From assembly GCA_030604405.1 (NCBI GenBank), contig JAUVVY010000022.1:1-64000 (forward strand): a stretch of DNA of 64,000 bases. Direction: 5' to 3'. This document shows, one piece after another, positions 59,134-64,000 of this stretch. Under the pieces are notes generated by a model. That model did no database searches, had not been told where the DNA came from, and worked only from the letters and a program-made list of their open reading frames with translations. The stretch is from a bacterium. GTDB lineage: Bacteria > Armatimonadota > Zipacnadia > Zipacnadales > UBA11051. Positions within the stretch are counted from its first letter, which is position 1. Each line of letters opens with the position of its first letter. The translations under genes and the position numbers were made by a program.

Positions 59134-59517
59134 TTAGGCCTCATCAGCGCCCGCTGCAGGCGCCTCTTCAGCGGCCTCCAGGGCCTCGTCGCGCCGCCGC
59201 AGCATTACGCTGGTCATCACAGCCGCACCGATCATGATACCCATCGGTACCCCCAACCCGGTCCATGCGGACAGGACGGAACAGGCCGCCAGCATGGCCG
59301 CGATCCAGACCAGCGCACCGAGGACGGCCAGCTTGTTGTCCTGCTTAGGCAAGAAGCCGATGGCGACACAGACTCCTCCAGCCCAGAGCGACAGGATCAC
59401 CAAGTGGGCGAAGAAGGGGTCATTCACGCCCCAGAAGGCAACCCCTGCCGCGGCGCTGACCTGAATGATGACGTTGCCAATCACTCCCTCTCTCGACTGT
59501 GTGGATTGCATGCTCAC
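59134..59517 (-). CDS. Small four-helix membrane protein of unknown function
   Basis: 127 residues, not recognised. Four hydrophobic segments are predicted at about residues 13-30, 38-54, 63-85 and 90-107 (VIIQVSAAAGVAFWG, LVILSLWAGGVCVAIGF, LGALVWIAAMLAACSVL, MGIMIGAAVMTSVML). The C-terminal tail is Glu/Ala-rich. Preceded by GGGAGGA seven bases before ATG. It follows feoB on the same strand with a 107-base gap; any link to iron uptake is unproven. Confidence 0.7.
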   Translation of the reverse strand: MSMQSTQSREGVIGNVIIQVSAAAGVAFWGVNDPFFAHLVILSLWAGGVCVAIGFLPKQDNKLAVLGALVWIAAMLAACSVLSAWTGLGVPMGIMIGAAVMTSVMLRRRDEALEAAEEAPAAGADEA

Positions 59518-59623
59518 TCCTCCCTTTCAATTGCCGACATCTCAGCGTGTATGCCAAGAGTATTATAAATCTGTTGGAAGCTTCATGCAACCGAAAATGC
59601 TACGAGCGGGTTGTCCAACGGCC

Positions 59624-61714
59624 TCAGAAGCCCAGCAGGCGGCCGCCCTGATAGACGATGAAGCTGACTATCCATGCCAGGGCGCAGGTATAGCCGATCA
59701 GAAACAGCGGCCACTTCCACGAGTTGGTCTCTTTTCTCACTACTGCGATGACGGCCAGGCAGGGGACGTATATCAGCACGAACACCATCAGCGTTACTGC
59801 CACTAGCGGGTCGAACTGCGGGTCGGACTGTAGAGCTTCGCGCAGCCCTTGGTCTTGTTCATCGGCCTCGTCGAGGCTATAGACGGTGCCCATAGTGGCG
59901 ACGACGATCTCCTTGGCCGCGAAGCCGGCGATCAGGCTGGTGCCAATCTTCCAGTCGAAGCCGAGCGGGCGAAGCAGCGGCTCAAGCGTTTTGCTGATGC
60001 GGCCCGCGTAGCTATACGCTGCGGCGTGGACGGGGGCTTGTTCGGGCGAGTCGCCCGCACTCAGCTCTGGTGGTGGAGCCGGATGGGTAAGGGCGAACCA
60101 GACGATGATGGAGGCGACCAGGATTATGGTGCCGGCTTTCTTGATATAGAGCCAGGTGCGCTCCCACGTGTGTACCAGCAGACCGTGCAGCGTCGGCAGG
60201 CGATATGGGGGCAGCTCCATGACAAATGGTGTAGTCTCCCCGCTGAACAGAGACTTGCGCAATACCAGTGCCACCAGAATCGCCAGCAGCACTCCCAGCA
60301 GGTATATGCCGAATATGACCTTGCCGGCGATTTCGGGGGCGAAGAACGCCCCTGCCAGCAGCAGATAAACCGGCAGCCGGGCGCTGCAGCTCATCAGCGG
60401 TGCTACGAGCATGGTAGTCAGACGGTTCTTCTCATCATCTATGGTGCGGGTGGCCATCACGGCGGGAACCGTACAGCCGAAGCCGATTAGCATCGGGATA
60501 AAGCTCTTGCCGTGCAGGCCGATGTAGTGCATGAGCCGGTCAACAACGAAGGCCGTGCGGGCCATGTAGCCGGTGTCCTCGATGAATGCGATGGCAAGAA
60601 ACAATAGCAGAATATTAGGGATGAATACGAGGACGCCACCGACGCCTCCGATAATGCCGTCAACGATGAGCGACTGTAACTCGCCGGGGGGAAGCCACGC
60701 CGCTGCCACCGCGCCAAGCCACTCAAAGCCGGCTTCGATCCATCCCATCGGCGGCTCGCCCAGGGTGAAGACCATCTCGAACATCAGCCACATCAGCAGC
60801 AAGAATATCGGTATGCCAACGATGCGGTTGGTGACGATGTCGTCAATGAGGCCGGTAATATCAACTTTGGGGCGCTTGACAGTCACAACCGCGCGCCGAC
60901 ACGCCCCGGCAATGAAGCCGTAGCGGCGGTCGCCGATGGCTATTTCGGGGTCTTCCCCCAGGATTTCTTTAATATGGCGTCTCGCCCGCGCGACACCTTC
61001 CAGTAATTCTTCGGCCTCAGGAATCCGTTCCCGGAGATCCTTTACCACCTCGGCGTCATCTTCGAGCAGCTTGATCGCAAGCCACCGCGGCGAGATGCCC
61101 ATCTGATCATCGAGGCCGATATCGTCCAGCTTCTCCGTCACAGAGGCAATGTGCGGCTCCAGCTCGGAACCGAAGGAAATGGTGACCCTTGGCTTGGTCC
61201 GTTCAGCGGTCACCTCGACCATTGCCTCCAGCAGCTCGCGTTTGCCGAAGCCGGTAGTTGCGACCATCGGTATGATGGGGACGCCGAACAGTTGGGTGAG
61301 CAGTTCAGCGTCTATGCGCAGGCCCTGCGCCTCGGCCATGTCAATCATGTTGAGCGCGATGATCACGGGGATATCGAGTTCGATGAACTGGGTGGCCAGG
61401 TAGAGGTTGCGCTCCAGGTTAGAGGCGTCCACAACATCAACGACTACGTCGGGGCGCTCGTCTATGACGAAGTTGCGGGCGACGAGTTCCTCGAGCGAGT
61501 AGGGGGTAAGGCTGTAGGTGCCGGGCAGGTCAACCACGTGCAGTTCGTGCCCGTCGAAGTCGGCGTGGCCTTCCTTGCGCTCGACGGTGACACCGGGGTA
61601 GTTGCCAACATGCTGCCGGGCACCGGTCAGGCTGTTGAAGACGGTGGTCTTGCCGGAATTCGGGTTACCGGCCAGCGCAACAACGATCGGTTGGTCCTGT
61701 TCTGAAATGCTCAT
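59624..61714 (-). CDS. feoB: Ferrous iron transporter FeoB
   Basis: 696 residues. N-terminal G domain with G1 GNPNSGKTT (16-24), G2 VGNYPGVTVER, G3 DLPGTYSL, and G4 NMID. The membrane part has the Gate motifs of the nucleoside-transporter fold: GFGCTVPAVMATRT and the later GTSLIAGFAAKEIVVATMGT. No Cys-rich FeoC-like end is present. Imports Fe(II) across the inner membrane. Its gene follows feoA and the DtxR-like regulator on the same strand. Confidence 0.96.
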   Translation of the reverse strand: MSISEQDQPIVVALAGNPNSGKTTVFNSLTGARQHVGNYPGVTVERKEGHADFDGHELHVVDLPGTYSLTPYSLEELVARNFVIDERPDVVVDVVDASNLERNLYLATQFIELDIPVIIALNMIDMAEAQGLRIDAELLTQLFGVPIIPMVATTGFGKRELLEAMVEVTAERTKPRVTISFGSELEPHIASVTEKLDDIGLDDQMGISPRWLAIKLLEDDAEVVKDLRERIPEAEELLEGVARARRHIKEILGEDPEIAIGDRRYGFIAGACRRAVVTVKRPKVDITGLIDDIVTNRIVGIPIFLLLMWLMFEMVFTLGEPPMGWIEAGFEWLGAVAAAWLPPGELQSLIVDGIIGGVGGVLVFIPNILLLFLAIAFIEDTGYMARTAFVVDRLMHYIGLHGKSFIPMLIGFGCTVPAVMATRTIDDEKNRLTTMLVAPLMSCSARLPVYLLLAGAFFAPEIAGKVIFGIYLLGVLLAILVALVLRKSLFSGETTPFVMELPPYRLPTLHGLLVHTWERTWLYIKKAGTIILVASIIVWFALTHPAPPPELSAGDSPEQAPVHAAAYSYAGRISKTLEPLLRPLGFDWKIGTSLIAGFAAKEIVVATMGTVYSLDEADEQDQGLREALQSDPQFDPLVAVTLMVFVLIYVPCLAVIAVVRKETNSWKWPLFLIGYTCALAWIVSFIVYQGGRLLGF

Positions 61715-61776
61715 AGGATGTCAAACTTGGCTGTGCCGATGAGCTTGTTGAATTTACAGGACAACGGTTGGTTGTA

Positions 61777-62037
61777 CTATGTCAGCGGTCGGACCATTAT
61801 CCTTCGCGCCATTCCACGGCTGACCATCAACCTGCTGTCCAGGACTGTTACGATCAATGCGCCGCCATGCCCGCCCATTACAGTCACAACCGCACCGGGC
61901 ACAAAGCCCATATCCGTGAGGTGTCGGCACATGCCTCGGCCGCCTGTGAGCTCTACGACTTGATGCGGCCGGCCGGGCGCGGCCGACACCAGCGGCAGCG
62001 CCGGCTGCAGAGGCGGCAGATCAGTTCGGCCGAACAT
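61777..62037 (-). CDS. feoA: Ferrous iron transport protein FeoA
   Basis: 86 residues from an ATG inside the 3' end of the regulator gene (17-base overlap, GAGG about ten bases upstream). An SH3-like domain with GGRGMCRHLTDMGFVPGA and SRLMVSRGMARRIMV; this is the FeoA signature (LxxMGxxPG). FeoA is a cytoplasmic accessory of FeoB. The overlap with the regulator gene argues for coupled expression under iron control. The longer frame upstream lacks family features. Confidence 0.9.
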   Translation of the reverse strand: MFGRTDLPPLQPALPLVSAAPGRPHQVVELTGGRGMCRHLTDMGFVPGAVVTVMGGHGGALIVTVLDSRLMVSRGMARRIMVRPLT

Positions 62038-62767
62038 AAATCTTGGCAGCCTCCTCGTGGCGCAAGGAAAGATGATACCCACGAATCTTAAACTCTATCG
62101 GGTCGCCCAGGGGTGCCAGCCGCTCCACATCCAGGTCGCTACCAGGTGTGAAGCCCATGTCCATAATGCGTCGCCTGACAGCACCGGAGCCGCCGAGGCG
62201 CACGATAACGGCGCGTTGACCCGGCTCGAGGCGGTCAAGTGTGATTATGTCGCCCTCGTCTGGTGTAGTGGCGAACGGCGAGCCCTCAAGTGGCTGGATA
62301 GCGGCGATGCACGCGGCGCAGTCACCAGCACAGGGCTGGCCCTCCCAGCGGCCCTTGAGGTGCTCCAGCCAATCGTGGCCGCCCCGAGGGCAGCGCTTGA
62401 CAAAATCAAGCATCGCAAGCAGACGCTTCAGTGTCTCGGGGCTTAGCCCATGTTCCATTTTGCATGCCTGCTCATCAGCGGTCCGTGGAGGAAGCTGGAG
62501 AATATCGGCGAGGAATTCCCGCAGGGCCTGATGGCGGCGGTAGATTTCGCGCGCGACCTTACGCCCGGCGGCGGTGAACTGGACGGCCCCGTACCTCTCG
62601 TGCTCGATGACGCCGTGTTCTTCCAGGGTCTGGAGGGCAGATGTCACCGAGGGCATCTTGACATTGAGAATGTTTGCAATGTCTTTGACCCGCACCTTTC
62701 CACGCTGCATCTCAACGCGGAATATCGCTTCCAGATAGTCTTCCTGGGTGGCGGTGAATTCGCTCAC
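62021..62767 (-). CDS. dtxR: DtxR/MntR-family metal-dependent regulator with C-terminal FeoA/SH3-like domain
   Basis: 248 residues. Winged-helix domain (residues 1-65, TATQEDYLEAIFRVE, VKMPSVTSALQTLE), dimerisation domain with metal ligands, and an SH3-like FeoA domain (VRLGGSGAVRRRIMDMGFTPG). By DtxR numbering, position 102 is Cys, 105 Glu and 106 His as in the iron type, but position 10 is Asp as in the manganese regulator MntR; H79 is kept and position 83 is Arg. Four more cysteines (C126, C146, C150, C153) lie in the linker. Probably represses itself and feoAB when metal is plentiful. Confidence 0.93.
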   Translation of the reverse strand: MSEFTATQEDYLEAIFRVEMQRGKVRVKDIANILNVKMPSVTSALQTLEEHGVIEHERYGAVQFTAAGRKVAREIYRRHQALREFLADILQLPPRTADEQACKMEHGLSPETLKRLLAMLDFVKRCPRGGHDWLEHLKGRWEGQPCAGDCAACIAAIQPLEGSPFATTPDEGDIITLDRLEPGQRAVIVRLGGSGAVRRRIMDMGFTPGSDLDVERLAPLGDPIEFKIRGYHLSLRHEEAAKIYVRPN

Positions 62768-62787
62768 GGCGGTACCTCGTGCAGAAG

Positions 62788-62801
62788 TTAGACGGCCCTA
62801 A
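62788..62801. promoter_or_regulatory. Candidate DtxR-type operator
   Basis: TTAG-N6-CTAA half-sites (TTAGACGGCCCTAA on the plus strand) lie between the promoter and the start of the regulator gene. DtxR and IdeR boxes are built on TTAGG-type half-sites, so autoregulation is plausible, although the central bases do not match. Confidence 0.45.
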
Positions 62802-62814
62802 TTCAATTGGCCCC

Positions 62815-62843
62815 ACTATACCGCACGCTTCACAGCTTGTCAA
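62815..62843 (-). promoter_or_regulatory. Promoter of the dtxR-feoA-feoB operon
   Basis: On the minus strand TTGACA (62843-62838) and TATAGT (62820-62815) are spaced by 17 bases. A second TATTGACA copy lies just upstream in an AT-rich stretch. Confidence 0.8.
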
Positions 62844-62880
62844 TACAATATGTCAATATGATTATTGCCCCCGCAAGATG

Positions 62881-62908
62881 AAAAATAGCCGCTGGTGAGC
62901 GGCTATTT
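62881..62908 (-). terminator. Rho-independent terminator of dprA
   Basis: AAATAGCCGCT and AGCGGCTATTT form a perfect 11-base stem with a four-base loop. Read on the minus strand it ends in five T. It lies 90 bases past the dprA stop and upstream of the dtxR promoter, separating the two units. Confidence 0.8.
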
Positions 62909-62998
62909 GTCCTGAAATCGAGGCTGAAAAAGCAAGACCTAGAGGTCGTTCTCCGAGGGCGATGTGTAAGTAATACGACCGCTTGATAGATGACGCAC

Positions 62999-64000
62999 TC
63001 AGTCGAACATGCTGAGCTGCTGCCCGTCGTCATCGTGCTTCGGCGGCGCTTGCTCCTCGAGCAATCGCGGCAGGGCCGGAGCCGGTTGCCGTACTAACTC
63101 GATTAGCTTGTTGAGGTCCTCGTCATTGCCCAGTGGCATCGCACCCTCTGCCAGCAACTGCTGATTTCCCAGGCGCTTCAAATTCATATCGGCCCAGTCA
63201 ACTGCCGCGACCGGCTTGCCCTGATTGCGGCTCTGCTCGGCGGTAACCAGGCTGCCACCCCTGGCACCGGAAGCGACCACGACCGTCGCATTGCTAAGCG
63301 CGGCGACGAGGCGATTGCGGGCCATGAGCGTCCCGACAGCGGGTGCGGCGTCGGGTGCCAACTCAGAAAGCAAAGCCCCGGAGCTGGCGATCTCCTCGGC
63401 CAATGCTTCATTTTCCGGCGGATAGATCCGCTCGATGCCGCTGCCCAGTACGCCGATGGTGCGCCCGGCGGCCTGCATCGCTCCGCGATGGGCACCGCTG
63501 TCTATGCCCAGAGCTAACCCCGAAACCACGGTAATGCCCGCACGCGCGAACGCTTCTGCAAGCCCAAAAGCCCTATCAAAATCCTCGCGCGTGGGGGTGC
63601 GTGTACCCACCATCGCCACCGCCGCGCGGTCCTGCGGCAGTATCTGCCCGCGCACGCACACCAGCGGCGGCGGGTTGCGCAAGCCGCAAAAGGCCTCGGG
63701 ATACTGCCGATCCTCACTGCTGATGACGTGGGTGTCATTAGCCTGCAGGTTGCTGATGCGGCCGGCGCATTCCGCTATGCGTGGGCCCAGCTCGATGATG
63801 ATTGCAATCTGCTCTGCGCTCAAGCGCGAGTCGGCAGCGGCAAGCTGGCCGGCGTGTGCCTCGAAGATCGCCGCCGTCGAGCCGCAGTGGGCCACTAGCT
63901 TGCGAAAGCCGGCCGGGCCGACACCCGCGTCCCACACAAGCGCCGCCCGCAGCGCCCTCTCGTTGTCATCAAGTGATTTGTCCGGCTTGTGGTCATTCAT
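62999..64000 (-). CDS. dprA: DNA processing protein DprA
   Basis: 333 residues from an ATG that falls exactly at the window edge; a longer start cannot be excluded. The Rossmann-like core has VAMVGTRTPTRED, SGLALGIDSGAHRGAM, TIGVLGSGIERIYPPEN and RNRLVAALSNATVVVASG, with a SAM-like N-terminal domain and no complete DprA_WH domain at the C-terminus. DprA loads RecA on incoming single-stranded DNA. The last residues are QQLSMFD, which match a beta-sliding-clamp binding motif (QLxLF type), an unusual ending for this family. Confidence 0.94.
   Translation of the reverse strand: MNDHKPDKSLDDNERALRAALVWDAGVGPAGFRKLVAHCGSTAAIFEAHAGQLAAADSRLSAEQIAIIIELGPRIAECAGRISNLQANDTHVISSEDRQYPEAFCGLRNPPPLVCVRGQILPQDRAAVAMVGTRTPTREDFDRAFGLAEAFARAGITVVSGLALGIDSGAHRGAMQAAGRTIGVLGSGIERIYPPENEALAEEIASSGALLSELAPDAAPAVGTLMARNRLVAALSNATVVVASGARGGSLVTAEQSRNQGKPVAAVDWADMNLKRLGNQQLLAEGAMPLGNDEDLNKLIELVRQPAPALPRLLEEQAPPKHDDDGQQLSMFD

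Noticed and set aside
1-64000. tRNA or rRNA genes, integrase and attachment sites
   Set aside because: I looked for cloverleaf-like GGTTC/CCA patterns next to gaps and for recombinase motifs and found nothing convincing; a covariance-model scan would be decisive.

Overview
The window is 64 kb of GC-rich bacterial chromosome, densely coded on both strands, with no rRNA, tRNA, CRISPR array, prophage or intact transposase that I can see. The organism is probably an uncultured-type member of Armatimonadota or a close Terrabacteria relative. This is an inference from three things: the pseudopilin near 50 kb has the class N-terminus continuing into [11 protein letters not shown], which is common in that phylum; lexA carries a Gram-positive-type GAAC-N4-GTTt SOS box; and there are many secreted proteins resembling carbohydrate-active enzymes. 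TTG and GTG starts with good Shine-Dalgarno sequences are frequent (fabG, obgE, the SpoIIE-type phosphatase, the M20 amidohydrolase, transaldolase).

Layout. 0.7-6.3 kb: a ferredoxin-fused ETF alpha gene leads a fatty-acid synthesis cluster (etfA-fabD-fabG, acpP, fabF) ending with rnc. 6.9-12.6 kb: a secreted GH42-like protein, then leftward transaldolase, metallophosphoesterase, NifU-domain and PfkB kinase genes. 12.7-18.2 kb: core information genes rpsO-pnp, rplU-rpmA-obgE, with consensus promoters and structured leaders. 18.3-27.6 kb: an MFS transporter with a suspect 5' end; a three-gene TM/coiled-coil - PspA - AAA+ cassette; and a tightly coupled Wzm/Wzt exporter with two paralogous DEEAH-motif membrane proteins. 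27.6-41 kb: cold-shock protein, gamma-glutamyltransferase-like protein, PHP hydrolase, M20 amidohydrolase, a large heparinase-like secreted protein, RtcA, DUF1844 protein, asparaginase II, and two Gfo/Idh/MocA oxidoreductases.

41-52 kb looks like accessory carbohydrate and cell-surface biology: an alpha/beta hydrolase, an Asp-box sialidase-like protein, a transglutaminase-like protein, a vapBC toxin-antitoxin pair, a 918-residue secreted protein of unknown function, an H-X9-DG pseudopilin and a TIM-barrel-like protein. vapBC is flanked by a short relic of the 3' end of that 918-residue gene. 52-64 kb: lexA, a membrane SpoIIE-type phosphatase, pcm, a second PHP protein, two flavoproteins, comM, the iron-uptake operon dtxR-feoA-feoB and dprA.

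Intergenic gaps are filled with a mosaic of short repeat families (palindromes with CTTCGACAAGCTCAG, CTCTCCC/GGGAGAG, CCCACTCC/GGAGTGGG and TGCCCGAC cores), including a 67-bp perfect direct repeat. One family member is read through as the first codons of fabF. The best candidate for an undescribed system is the TM/coiled-coil - PspA - AAA+ cassette. Other points to check are the gene relic beside vapBC, the 21-bp inverted repeat at 41.0 kb and the mixed metal ligands of the DtxR-family regulator.
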